A stretch of 64,000 bases of DNA from Collinsella sp. TF06-26 (GTDB lineage Bacteria > Actinomycetota > Coriobacteriia > Coriobacteriales > Coriobacteriaceae), in assembly GCF_002232035.1 (NCBI RefSeq), contig NZ_NKXR01000004.1, positions 1 through 64,000 on the forward strand, given 5' to 3'. Of the stretch, positions 8,241 to 16,853 are shown one piece after another. The translations under genes and the position numbers were made by a program. Every line of letters begins with the position of its first letter. Position 1 is the first letter of the stretch. Below the pieces are notes generated by a model. It was given only the letters and a program-made list of their open reading frames with translations. It did no database searches and was not told the DNA's origin.

Positions 8241-8752
8241 CCGGGACACACTTTCCGGTTGGCAGCACCCGCGGAAACCATGTCCCAGACTGAGTGCTCA
8301 AAACGGGATACGCTTTCCAGATGGCGTGCCTAGCGGAAACCGTGTCCCGGAATCAAGGCCTAGAACGGGACACGCTTTCCGGTTGAACGCCCAGCGGAAA
8401 CTACATCCCGGAATAGACGCTCAAACTGGGCCGCAGTTTCCAAGTGAACGACAGCCGGAAAGCGCATCCCGGAATAGGCGCTCGGAATGGGATGCGCTTT
8501 CCCGGCGAAGCTCCTTGCGGAAAGCGTGTCCCAGAATGAAGACTCGGAATGGGATGCAATTTCCGCCTGAAGGCGATTCGGAAAGCGCATCCCATTCTGA
8601 GCATCGATTCCGGGTCGCAGTTTCCGGTTGAGGGCTGTTCCGGAAAGTGTGTCCCATTCCAGGCGCGGATTCCGGGATGCACTTTCCGTTTGAAGCTCCA
8701 ACCGGAAAGCGCATCCCATTCTGGAGCCGAAATCTGGGACGCAGTTTCCGTA
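8241..8752. repeat. Array of nine 61-62 bp palindromic repeats
   Basis: TTTCC anchors occur at 8252, 8314, 8376, 8437, 8498, 8560, 8621, 8683 and 8745, giving periods of 61 or 62. Each unit alternates a right arm such as GGAAAGCGCATCCC with a left arm such as GGGATGCGCTTTCC; some pairs are exact reverse complements. Intervening 12-17 nt segments are related to each other but diverged. The period is not a multiple of three, so the open frames crossing it are not a repeat protein. No cas genes are near. Confidence 0.85.
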
Positions 8753-8776
8753 TGCGGAGGTGCTTCAAACAAAAGG

Positions 8777-8804
8777 CCCCGGCTCGCGATGGAGCCGGGG
8801 CCAA
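8777..8804. terminator. Terminator hairpin 3' of xdhD
   Basis: GGCCCCGGCTC and GAGCCGGGGCC form an 11-bp perfect stem with a 6-nt loop. On the minus strand it is followed by TTTTGTTTG, which suits termination of the molybdenum hydroxylase transcript. Confidence 0.75.
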
Positions 8805-8871
8805 AAGCGCAGCATATGCAGTTGATGTTGAGCGCGAACAGCTCGTCAGCAATGGCTGTCCGCGCTCTACC

Positions 8872-11649
8872 CTACCCGCGGTGACGGGCGCGGCTGTACG
8901 GCGTATCCACCATAGGCAGATCCGGACGCAGCTTGCCGTCAAACGCGCGGTAGGCGTTCTGTACGGCGGGCGCCGTGGGAATCGTGGCGATCTCGCCGAT
9001 GCCCTTGCCGCCGAATGCCACGGGCAACAGCTCGTCCTTCTCCACGTAGATGGCGTGGATATCCGGAATCTCGGGCGCACGGAACAGCCCGAGCGTGCCG
9101 TACCTTGCCTGGGGTACGCAGTCCTTGAGCGGCCAGTCCTCGGTCAGCGCATAGCCCATACCCATGAGCACGCCGCCTTCGATCTGACCCTGGATGGAGA
9201 TGGGGTTGACCACCTTGCCGGAATCGTGTGCGGCATAGACCTCGCTCACGCGGCCGTCATCATCCAGAATGACCACATGTGTGGCAAAACCGTAGCAGAT
9301 GTGGCTCTTGGGGTTGGGAACATCGGCGCCCAGCTTGTCGGTCGGCTCCAGATACACGTAGCCAAACTCGCATCCCTCGAGCGCCTTGATGGTGGCCGCA
9401 GGGTCCTGAGGATGCATACCCTGGCCGGCGACGAGTTCCTGTGTGCGCAGCTGGTAGGCGCGACCGTCGTCGTACTCGATCTTGACGCCGTCGCCATGCG
9501 CGCTCACCGGAGCGGCGGGCGCAGGCTTGCCGGCCTCGATGCCAACCATGGCGTCGCGCAGCAGGAAGGCGGCACCGCGCACGGCCTCGCCGGTCACGAC
9601 CGTCTGACGCGAACCAGACGTGGTGCCGGAGTCGGGAGCGTTCTCGGTGGAGCACTCGCCGTTGGCAATGCAGCGAAGCGGCAGACCGCAGGCCTCGGCA
9701 ACGTCCTGCAAAAAGACCGTGTTGCAGCCCTGGCCGATGTCGGACGTGGCGGCATAGACCACGGCGCGGCCATCCTCGACGCGAATCTTGCAGCGGCCGG
9801 CATCGGGCAGACCCACGCCCACGCCGGCGTTCTTCATGGCGCAGGCAATGCCAGCGTGTCCGGGATGCGCGTAGTAGGCATCCTTGACCTCGAGCAGCGT
9901 CTCCTTAAGCGCCGTGGAACAGTCGGCAATCTGGCCGTTGGGCAAAACCTCGCCCGGCTCGATGGCGTTACGGTAGCGGATCTCCCACGGGTCCAGGCCG
10001 ACCTTCTCTGCCAGCAGGTCGATAAGGCTCTCGAGCGCAAACTCGGACTGACAAACGCCAAAGCCGCGGTACGCGCCGGCGGGCGGGTTGTTGGTGTAGT
10101 AGCCAAAACCGCGGATGTCAGTGTTCTGGTACTTATAGGGGCCAACGGCATGCGTGCAGGCGCGCTCGAGCACCGGGCCGCACAGCGAAGCGTAGGCGCC
10201 GGTATCAAAGTTGATCTCGCAGTCCAGACCGGTAAAGTTGCCCTCGGCGTCGCAGCCCAGCGTAAAGGTGCCGGCCATGGCGTGGCGCTTGGGATGGAAC
10301 GCGAGCGACTCGGCACGCGTGAGCTTGCACTTCACAGGACGCTGGAACTTATATGCGGCGAGCGCGGCCAGGTGCTGGACCGAAACGTCCTCCTTACCGC
10401 CAAAGCCGCCGCCCACGAGCATGGTCTCGACGACCACGCGCTCGGGCTCGTTGTCCCAGCCAAACATGTGGGCACACTCTTTGCGCGTGTCGTAGGCACC
10501 CTGGTCGGTCGACTGCACCTTGACGCCGCTCTTGTACGGGAAGGCAACGGCGCACTCGGGCTCCAAGAAGGCATGCTCGGTAAAGGGCGTGGTAAAGCGC
10601 TGCGTCACGGTAAACGCGCTCTCTGCCAGCGCCTTGGCGGCGTCGCCGCGCGTCACATGGCGGCTCTGACACACGTTGTCCTTGAGCTCCACCGTGTTGC
10701 CAAAGGCAAAGAAGCTGTCGTGCAGGCGCGGGGCGTCGGCAGCCCTGGCCTCGACAATGTTACGCACGGGCTCCAGCGGCTCGTAATCGATCCTGACGAG
10801 CTTCTTGGCCTTCTCGAGCGTCGCCTCGTCCTCGGCAACCACCAGCACGATGGCGTCGCCCACGCAGCGGGTGATATCGCCCGCCGCGATCATGACGTCC
10901 CAGTCCTGGATAAGGTGGCCGACCTGGTTGACCGGCACGTCCTCGGCGCGCAAGATGCCCACCACACCGGGCAGGGCCTCGGCCTTGGAGGTGTCAATGG
11001 AGAGCACGCGGGCGCGCGGGTACTTGGAGCGCACGGCGCTGGCATAGGTCAGGCCCGGCTGGTCAAGCTCGTCGATGTCGTCGGGATACTTGCCCTCGCC
11101 GAGCACCTTCTTGCGCACGTCGATGCGGAAGGCGCGCTTGCCCACGCCGTAGTTGTCGCCGCGCTCCAGATCCTCGTCGATCTGCTTTTCGCCGCGGAGC
11201 ACCGCAGCGGCCAGCGAGATGCCCTCGATGATCTTCTTGTAGCCGGTGCAGCGGCAGATGTTGCCGCGAATGGCGTACTTGATCTGCTCCTCGGTGGGTT
11301 CGGGATCCTCGGCGATGAGCGCTGCACCCGCCATGACCATACCCGGGATGCAAAAACCGCACTGCACGGCGCCCACGGCGCCAAAGGCGTACACAAAGGC
11401 CTCGCGAACGTCCTGGGGCAGGCCCTCGACAGTCACGATGTTGCGGCCGGCGGCAAGGGCGGTGGTCAGCACGCAGGCCTTGACGGCCGCACCGTCCACA
11501 TGAATGGTGCAGGTGCCGCAAGCACCCTCGGAGCAGCCGTCCTTGGCGGAATGGATGTGCAGGTCGTCGCGCAGGTAGCGCAGCAGCGGTTTGTTTTGGG
11601 TCGTCGTGTGCTCGACGCCGTTAACGGTAAAAGTGAATTCCTGTGCCAT
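8872..11649 (-). CDS. xdhD: Molybdenum hydroxylase, selenium-dependent xanthine dehydrogenase type
   Basis: A 925-residue fused protein. Residues 1-80 form a plant-type [2Fe-2S] domain (Cys39, 44, 47, 59), about 85-160 the second [2Fe-2S] domain (Cys97, 100, 132, 134), and about 170-925 the molybdopterin domain with VGGGFGGKED near 410, GAYRGFGVCQ, DIGQGCNT near 637 and catalytic GGKGIGE near 878. This two-in-one layout, without a FAD domain, is that of E. coli XdhD and the Se-dependent XDH family, which hydroxylate purines or similar heterocycles. Partners polyferredoxin, YgfK, SsnA and a purine permease follow on the same strand upstream. Substrate and the presence of labile selenium are inferred from neighbours, not seen. 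Confidence 0.88.
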   Translation of the reverse strand: MAQEFTFTVNGVEHTTTQNKPLLRYLRDDLHIHSAKDGCSEGACGTCTIHVDGAAVKACVLTTALAAGRNIVTVEGLPQDVREAFVYAFGAVGAVQCGFCIPGMVMAGAALIAEDPEPTEEQIKYAIRGNICRCTGYKKIIEGISLAAAVLRGEKQIDEDLERGDNYGVGKRAFRIDVRKKVLGEGKYPDDIDELDQPGLTYASAVRSKYPRARVLSIDTSKAEALPGVVGILRAEDVPVNQVGHLIQDWDVMIAAGDITRCVGDAIVLVVAEDEATLEKAKKLVRIDYEPLEPVRNIVEARAADAPRLHDSFFAFGNTVELKDNVCQSRHVTRGDAAKALAESAFTVTQRFTTPFTEHAFLEPECAVAFPYKSGVKVQSTDQGAYDTRKECAHMFGWDNEPERVVVETMLVGGGFGGKEDVSVQHLAALAAYKFQRPVKCKLTRAESLAFHPKRHAMAGTFTLGCDAEGNFTGLDCEINFDTGAYASLCGPVLERACTHAVGPYKYQNTDIRGFGYYTNNPPAGAYRGFGVCQSEFALESLIDLLAEKVGLDPWEIRYRNAIEPGEVLPNGQIADCSTALKETLLEVKDAYYAHPGHAGIACAMKNAGVGVGLPDAGRCKIRVEDGRAVVYAATSDIGQGCNTVFLQDVAEACGLPLRCIANGECSTENAPDSGTTSGSRQTVVTGEAVRGAAFLLRDAMVGIEAGKPAPAAPVSAHGDGVKIEYDDGRAYQLRTQELVAGQGMHPQDPAATIKALEGCEFGYVYLEPTDKLGADVPNPKSHICYGFATHVVILDDDGRVSEVYAAHDSGKVVNPISIQGQIEGGVLMGMGYALTEDWPLKDCVPQARYGTLGLFRAPEIPDIHAIYVEKDELLPVAFGGKGIGEIATIPTAPAVQNAYRAFDGKLRPDLPMVDTPYSRARHRG

Positions 11650-11661
11650 GGTGATTCCCTT

Positions 11662-12141
11662 CTACACGCCGGCGGCGATGCCGGTGCGGTCGTGGATGGC
11701 GCCATGCGGGCAAACGACGGCGCACATGCCGCACGACAGGCAGTCCGCACCGTCGATGTGGGCACAGTTGTCCTCGATGCGGATAGCGCCGGCAGGGCAT
11801 TTTTTGGCGCACATGCCGCAACCGATGCAGCTCGTGTCGCAAATCTTGCGGGCGATGGCGCCCTTATCGGTGTTGTTGCAGCGCACCAGGATGTTCTGGT
11901 AGCCGGGAACAAAGGCAATCACGCGCTGCGGGCACACCATGCCGCACAGGCCACAGCCCGTGCACTTGGAGCGGTCCACGCGGGCGATGCCATCAATCAG
12001 TGCAATGGCGCCGTGGGGACAGGCCGTGACACAGGCGCCACAGCCAATGCAGCCTTCGCTGCAGCGGGCGTCGCCGCCTGCGGAGGCGCAACCGCTTCCG
12101 CAGGCAACGTAGGCCACGTTATGTTGAATGGATTTGGCCAT
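11662..12141 (-). CDS. Polyferredoxin with four [4Fe-4S] motifs
   Basis: A 159-residue ferredoxin with four CxxCxxCxxxCP motifs: CIGCGACVTACP, CTGCGLCGMVCP, CIGCGMCAKKCP and CLSCGMCAVVCP. An extra cysteine-rich N-terminus is present (CGSGCASAGGDARC). Arrangement resembles the ferredoxin part of RnfB-like proteins but there is no membrane segment. It lies 12 nt from both xdhD and ygfK, so it probably shuttles electrons between the hydroxylase and the YgfK flavoprotein. This pairing is an inference from position. Confidence 0.88.
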   Translation of the reverse strand: MAKSIQHNVAYVACGSGCASAGGDARCSEGCIGCGACVTACPHGAIALIDGIARVDRSKCTGCGLCGMVCPQRVIAFVPGYQNILVRCNNTDKGAIARKICDTSCIGCGMCAKKCPAGAIRIEDNCAHIDGADCLSCGMCAVVCPHGAIHDRTGIAAGV

Positions 12142-12152
12142 AAGAGACTCGC

Positions 12153-15152
12153 CTATTTCTTAAGGAGATACGGATAGCTGTCGCGCACGGCCTTGATGGT
12201 CAGGCGGACGGCCTCGGGCAGACCGGTGTTGACGGCATCGACCGAGACGGTGCGGACCGTGCCGGCGACGCGGACCTTAAAGTGGTCCTCGTCCACGGCC
12301 AGGAAGCCCTCGTTCTCGGAGTTCTCCATGTCCTGATCGCTCCAGAACAGGGTGAGCTTGTCCTTGTAGGGACGACCCTCCTGGTAGGGGCAGAACACGG
12401 CGCAGTTGCCGCACTCGTTGCACATGCCGTCGACATGGACGACCTGATGCTTGGCCAGGCCCGGCACCTTAATGGCAACGTTGGCGCGGTTGGGGCACAC
12501 ATCGCAGCAGACCTCGCACACCGAACCGCAGCCCAGGCAGCGGGTCTTGGTGCAGTTGCGCTTGTCGCGGCACAGCAATCCCTTGCGCTCGTAGCAGGTG
12601 TCCTCGCGGCCGGCCTGCTCGTTGCAGTCGGCGTACTTGTTAAAGTCCACGCCGGCAATGGCACGGGCGACCTCGGCGGCGTCGGCGATAGCCTCGACCA
12701 CGGTAGCGGGACCGCGGCGGCAGTCACCGGCAGCCCAGACGCCCTCGACGCCGGTGGAGGTGGCGGCAAGGCGGCCGCGACGGTCGTGCTCGACGCCCGC
12801 GGCGTCGTACAGGCTGGCATCGATGCCCTCGCCCACGGCGCAGATCACCGTGGTGGCGGAAAGCTCGACGGTCTCGCCCGTGGCGACGGGGCTGCGACGG
12901 CCGCTTGCATCCGGCTCGCCAAGTTCCATGACGTCGCAGGTCAGCACGGCGCCGTTGAGCGCCTTGGGCGCCAGCAGCTCGCAGAACTCAACGCCGTCGG
13001 CAAGAGCAAGATCGAGCTCTTCCTCGTCGGCGGGCATCTGCTTCTTGGTGCGGCGATACACCAGGCGCACGTTCTTCACGCCAGCAAGGCGCTTGGCCAC
13101 GCGGGCCGCGTCCATGGCGGTGTTGCCGGCGCCGATGACCACGACGTCCTCGCCCAGCTCGAGCTTCTCGCCCTTCTTGGCGGCCTCGAGGAACTCCAGC
13201 ACGTCGAGCTCGGCACCCTCGCCCAGGCCCGCAGAGCCGGGCATCCAGGCACCAGTGGCCACGACTACGTCGGTAAAGCCCTGGGCCTTGAGCTCGTCAA
13301 TGGACTCCACGCGGGCGTTGAGCTGCACCTTGGCGCCAAAGGCCAGACAGAGCTCGGCATCGTGGGAGATATCGTCGCTCGCGATACGGAACTCGGGGAT
13401 CACGTGACGGACCACGCCGCCGAGAGAGTCGCGGGCCTCGAAGATAGTGACGGGCACGCCGGCGCGCGTCAGGAAGAACGCCGTCGCCAGACCGGCCGGG
13501 CCGCCGCCGATAACGGCAACGTTGCGCTCGGCGTCGTTGGCAATGGCCTGGGCGCGCAGCTTGGGCAGCACGGCGGTCATGGCCTCGCGGGCGGCCTTGA
13601 GCTTGCTGGCGCGAATCTGGGCGCCCTCGGGCTCGTAGAATGCACGCTCGCAGGCACGGCCGCAGGGATGCGGGCAGATGGTACCGGTAATGAACGGCAG
13701 GGCGTTGCGCTCGATGATGATGTTGAGCGCGTCCTCGTAGCGGCCCTCGTCAACAGCCGCCAGGTAGGCGGGAATATCCTGCTGGATGGGGCAGCTCGTG
13801 CGGCACGGCGTGGTAAAGCAGTCGGAAAGCGGGCTCTTGCCGGCGACCTTGCGGTCGGGCAGCGGGCGCAGCGGCTTCTTGTAGAGCGGGTTGGTGAGCG
13901 AGTCGGTCTGGATCGCGGTCACGGCCTCGAGAGTGACGCCCGTGAACGGCTTGCCATCCAGGTTGGCAAACTCGCCGGCCATCTGGCTAAAGCGCTCGTA
14001 GCCACCGGGCTTGAGTACGTCGGTCGCCAGGGTGACGGGCCAAATACCGGCGTCATACAGGGCGCGGATGTTGTAGACCGTGGCGCCGCCGGAGTAGCTG
14101 ATGCGCAGCTTGCCATCGAACTGCTCGGTAATGCGACGGGCGGCCTCGATGGTCAGCGAGAACAGCGAACGGCCGGACATGTACATCTCGGTGGAGGGCA
14201 GCTCGTTCCTCGTCACGTCGACGGGGAACGTGTTGGTCAGCTTGACGCCAAACTCCAGGCCGCGATCGGCGCACAGGGCAATCAGGCGCTCGAACATGGG
14301 CACGGCGTCGGCCCACTGCAGGTCCTCGCGGAAGTGCGTGTCATCAAAGACGATGTAGTCAAAGCCCAGATCGTTGAGGCGCTGGCGGGCAAACTCATAG
14401 CCCAACAGCGTGGGGTTACACTTGATGTAGGTGTTGAGGCCCTTCTCGGTGATCAGATAGGTCGCGATGCGCTCAATCTCGGCAGGCGGGCAGCCGTGCA
14501 GGGTAGACTCGGTGATGGAGTTGGAGACGCGCGCCGGGATGGACTCGACAAACGCGGCGTCGACATGCTCAAACTTGTCCAGGTTAGCGAGAGCCCAGGC
14601 ACGACACTCGTTCCAGACGTCGGAGCCGCTGGCGTCCTTCATGCCCTCAATGTACGCATCGACCTTGGGGCTCTTAATGCCCTCCAGGTCATAGCCCACC
14701 GACATGTTGAAGACAAAGCCGTCCGGGCTGCCCAGACCGTACTCGCGAGCGATCAGGTGGCAGGCAAACCATGCCTTCACGTACTCGGCAAATGCCTGCG
14801 GAACCTCGAGCTCGGTCGACCACTCGCAGTTGTAGCACTCGTCCTGAGCCACGATGCAGGGCTTGTTGACGCACTTGGAGAGCTCCTCGCCGTCCATAAC
14901 CTGGACGGTCTTGAGCTCAAAGAAGCGGGAACCAGCCACATAGGATGCCACGATGTTCTGGGCAAGCTGCGTATTGGGACCGGCGGCCGGGCCAAACGGA
15001 GTCTCGATGCGCTCGTCAAAAATGGGAAGCGCGCCCTCCTGGTTGGTCGTGGCCATCTTGCGCACGCCAAAGATGGCGTCCTGGGTCTTGTGCTCCTCGA
15101 TGATCCAGTTCATCAGCTGCGAAAACGGGATCGGCCTCATGATGTCGCTCAT
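12153..15152 (-). CDS. ygfK: YgfK-type flavoprotein (putative selenate reductase subunit)
   Basis: A 999-residue protein starting at MSDIMRPIPF, preceded by GAGGAG; the longer open frame to 15296 has no ribosome site. The N-terminal ~420 residues resemble a dihydroorotate-dehydrogenase-like barrel. A cysteine-rich linker follows (CFTTPCRTSCP, ICPHPCGRACE). A GltD-like half has a FAD site VIGGGPAGLATAFF near 545 and an NAD(P) site VVVIGAGNTAMDAARVA near 667. The C-terminus has cysteine clusters near 855-885 and VDGMCNECGNCAVFCPY near 910. Known YgfK genes accompany ssnA and Se-dependent hydroxylases. It probably passes electrons between NAD(P)H and the hydroxylase; the selenate reductase name is historical and untested. 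Confidence 0.88.
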   Translation of the reverse strand: MSDIMRPIPFSQLMNWIIEEHKTQDAIFGVRKMATTNQEGALPIFDERIETPFGPAAGPNTQLAQNIVASYVAGSRFFELKTVQVMDGEELSKCVNKPCIVAQDECYNCEWSTELEVPQAFAEYVKAWFACHLIAREYGLGSPDGFVFNMSVGYDLEGIKSPKVDAYIEGMKDASGSDVWNECRAWALANLDKFEHVDAAFVESIPARVSNSITESTLHGCPPAEIERIATYLITEKGLNTYIKCNPTLLGYEFARQRLNDLGFDYIVFDDTHFREDLQWADAVPMFERLIALCADRGLEFGVKLTNTFPVDVTRNELPSTEMYMSGRSLFSLTIEAARRITEQFDGKLRISYSGGATVYNIRALYDAGIWPVTLATDVLKPGGYERFSQMAGEFANLDGKPFTGVTLEAVTAIQTDSLTNPLYKKPLRPLPDRKVAGKSPLSDCFTTPCRTSCPIQQDIPAYLAAVDEGRYEDALNIIIERNALPFITGTICPHPCGRACERAFYEPEGAQIRASKLKAAREAMTAVLPKLRAQAIANDAERNVAVIGGGPAGLATAFFLTRAGVPVTIFEARDSLGGVVRHVIPEFRIASDDISHDAELCLAFGAKVQLNARVESIDELKAQGFTDVVVATGAWMPGSAGLGEGAELDVLEFLEAAKKGEKLELGEDVVVIGAGNTAMDAARVAKRLAGVKNVRLVYRRTKKQMPADEEELDLALADGVEFCELLAPKALNGAVLTCDVMELGEPDASGRRSPVATGETVELSATTVICAVGEGIDASLYDAAGVEHDRRGRLAATSTGVEGVWAAGDCRRGPATVVEAIADAAEVARAIAGVDFNKYADCNEQAGREDTCYERKGLLCRDKRNCTKTRCLGCGSVCEVCCDVCPNRANVAIKVPGLAKHQVVHVDGMCNECGNCAVFCPYQEGRPYKDKLTLFWSDQDMENSENEGFLAVDEDHFKVRVAGTVRTVSVDAVNTGLPEAVRLTIKAVRDSYPYLLKK

Positions 15153-15250
15153 AGTGAGCTCCTCTCTGTAACGCCCGGCGAGACCGCGCGGCGGGCGCAA
15201 ATACGGTGTAGCGCTAGCACAGCGCCGGCGACCCCGCGGAGGCCGCCTAT

Positions 15251-15286
15251 GCGCGCGTCGGATGCGGCGAAACATCCGACGCGCGC
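15251..15286. terminator. 14-bp perfect hairpin between ssnA and ygfK
   Basis: GCGCGCGTCGGATG and CATCCGACGCGCGC pair perfectly around an 8-nt loop. There is no T-tract, so it may be a processing or mRNA-stability structure rather than a terminator. It lies in the 150-nt gap between ssnA and ygfK. Confidence 0.5.
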
Positions 15287-15302
15287 GAATCTCCAATTGG
15301 AA

Positions 15303-16658
15303 TTAGTACACGCGATCGTTGAGCGTGCTCCAGAGCTTCTTGGACTCGGCCATGGTCCACGCGTTGATCTTTTCCTCATCAATCTCAACGAACTCACGAT
15401 CCTTGTACAGGACGCGGCCGTTGATGATGGTAGTGCGGCAGTTTTTGCCCATCATGCCAAAGAGCATGTGGCCGTCGATATTCTCCTCGCTCAGCGGCGT
15501 AAAGGGCTTGTAGTCCATGACGATGACGTCGGCGGCAGCGCCGGGCTCAAGCACGCCGAGCTTGCGATCGAAGTACTTGCTCGCCATCTTGGCGTTGTTC
15601 TCGAACAGCATGGTCATGGCCTCGCACCAGCCCACGTTGGGCATGGCGGCGTTGTGGCGCTGAATGATCAGGAAGACCTTAAGGCTCTCGAGCATATCGT
15701 GGGTGTAGGCGTCGGTGCCCATGCACACGGGGATGCCGCGGCGGAAGAACTCGAGCACGGGGGCGCAGCCCACGGCGTTGCCCATATTGGATTCGGGGTT
15801 GTTGACGAGCCAGGTGCCGGACTCTTTGACGATGTCCATCTCGGCGGGCGTCACGTGGATGCAGTGGCCCAGCATGGTGTCGGGACCCAGCAGATTGTGC
15901 TGCAGCAGGCGCTCGACGGGGCTGATGCCACCGCGGTTGAGGCGGGAATCCCACACGTCGTTCATGCCCTCACACACATGGATGTGGAAGCCGGTCAGGC
16001 CGTTATTGGCCTCGGCCATCTTATCCATGGTCTCGTCCGAAAGCGTAAAGGTGGCATGTCCGCCAAACATGGCGGCGATCATGTGGTTGTGGTTATCGCG
16101 ACGCTCCTTGGCGGCCCACTGGGCAAATTCGGCGTTCTCGGCAATGGCCTGGTCGCATTTTTCCTGGCCGCGGCGATCGGAGACCTCGTAGCACAGGCAT
16201 GAACGCATGCCCAGCTCCTGAGCTGCATCCTTAATGGTAAAGAGGCTTCCCGGGATTTCGCAGAAGCTCGCATGGTGATCGAAGATCGTGGTGACGCCAT
16301 CGCGTATGGAGTCCAAAATCGTGGCATAGGCGCTGGCCTTGGTGCCGTCGAGCGTCAGGTTGTCATCGATCTTCCACCACTGCTGCTCAAGATTCTCCAG
16401 AAAGTTGGTGGGGTTGCAGCCCTTAATGGCAAGGCCGCGAGCCAGACCCGAGTAGATGTGGGTGTGGCAGTTGATGAGTCCGGGCATGATGAGGTTGCCC
16501 TGGGCATCGACGTACTCGGCATCCGGGTACTTGGCCTTGAGCTCGCACTCGGGGCCCACTTCGACGATCGTATCTCCGTCAATGGCGACCGCACCGTTGG
16601 GAATGAACGGGGCCTGAGCGTTGCGGGTAAAGACGGAACCGTTAGCGACCAGAAGCAT
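15303..16658 (-). CDS. ssnA: SsnA-type amidohydrolase
   Basis: A 451-residue amidohydrolase of the TrzA/AtzB-like class. Start at MLLVANG is chosen because AAGGGAG lies 6 nt upstream; an earlier ATG six codons back has none. Metal-site residues are visible: NCHTH near 60, FHIHVCEG near 224, GHCIHVTP near 265 and GTDAYTHD near 315. SsnA is a conserved companion of ygfK and the Se-dependent xanthine dehydrogenase. The expected chemistry is hydrolytic deamination or ring opening of a heterocycle, in the same pathway as the permease and hydroxylase. The true substrate is unknown. Confidence 0.9.
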   Translation of the reverse strand: MLLVANGSVFTRNAQAPFIPNGAVAIDGDTIVEVGPECELKAKYPDAEYVDAQGNLIMPGLINCHTHIYSGLARGLAIKGCNPTNFLENLEQQWWKIDDNLTLDGTKASAYATILDSIRDGVTTIFDHHASFCEIPGSLFTIKDAAQELGMRSCLCYEVSDRRGQEKCDQAIAENAEFAQWAAKERRDNHNHMIAAMFGGHATFTLSDETMDKMAEANNGLTGFHIHVCEGMNDVWDSRLNRGGISPVERLLQHNLLGPDTMLGHCIHVTPAEMDIVKESGTWLVNNPESNMGNAVGCAPVLEFFRRGIPVCMGTDAYTHDMLESLKVFLIIQRHNAAMPNVGWCEAMTMLFENNAKMASKYFDRKLGVLEPGAAADVIVMDYKPFTPLSEENIDGHMLFGMMGKNCRTTIINGRVLYKDREFVEIDEEKINAWTMAESKKLWSTLNDRVY

Positions 16659-16806
16659 GGATGCTCCCTTCGACATCAGAGGCGGGGTTTGACACCTCTG
16701 ACATGGCGGAGTGCGAAGCGCCGGCCTACACCGGAAACGGGCCCTCTCCCGTCAACGCTTCACCAAAGGGACAAACCCTTTGAAGTGCGGCTTGGCGCCG
16801 CATGAC

Positions 16807-16836
16807 GTCGGCGGACGAGGCGATGCGTCCGCCGAC
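16807..16836. terminator. Hairpin between permease and ssnA
   Basis: GTCGGCGGACG and CGTCCGCCGAC form an 11-bp perfect stem with an 8-nt loop, 18 nt past the permease stop. No T-run follows, so partial termination or mRNA protection is as likely as full termination. Confidence 0.5.
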
Positions 16837-16853
16837 GAATAGCACCGAATTGG

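Noticed and set aside
8241-8752. CRISPR array
   Set aside because: Units are internally palindromic and variable, the intervening segments are related to each other, and there are no cas genes.
8182-8884. Overlapping open frames on both strands across the repeat array
   Set aside because: The repeat period is 61-62, not a multiple of three, and the frames have repetitive low-quality sequence with no ribosome sites.
8647-12177. 1176-codon open frame on the plus strand
   Set aside because: It is antisense to xdhD and the polyferredoxin, whose conserved domains and ribosome sites are clear; it is a product of high GC codon use.
12282-16202. 1306-codon open frame on the plus strand
   Set aside because: It is antisense to ygfK and ssnA and shows no domain, only Gly/Ala/His-rich shadow sequence.
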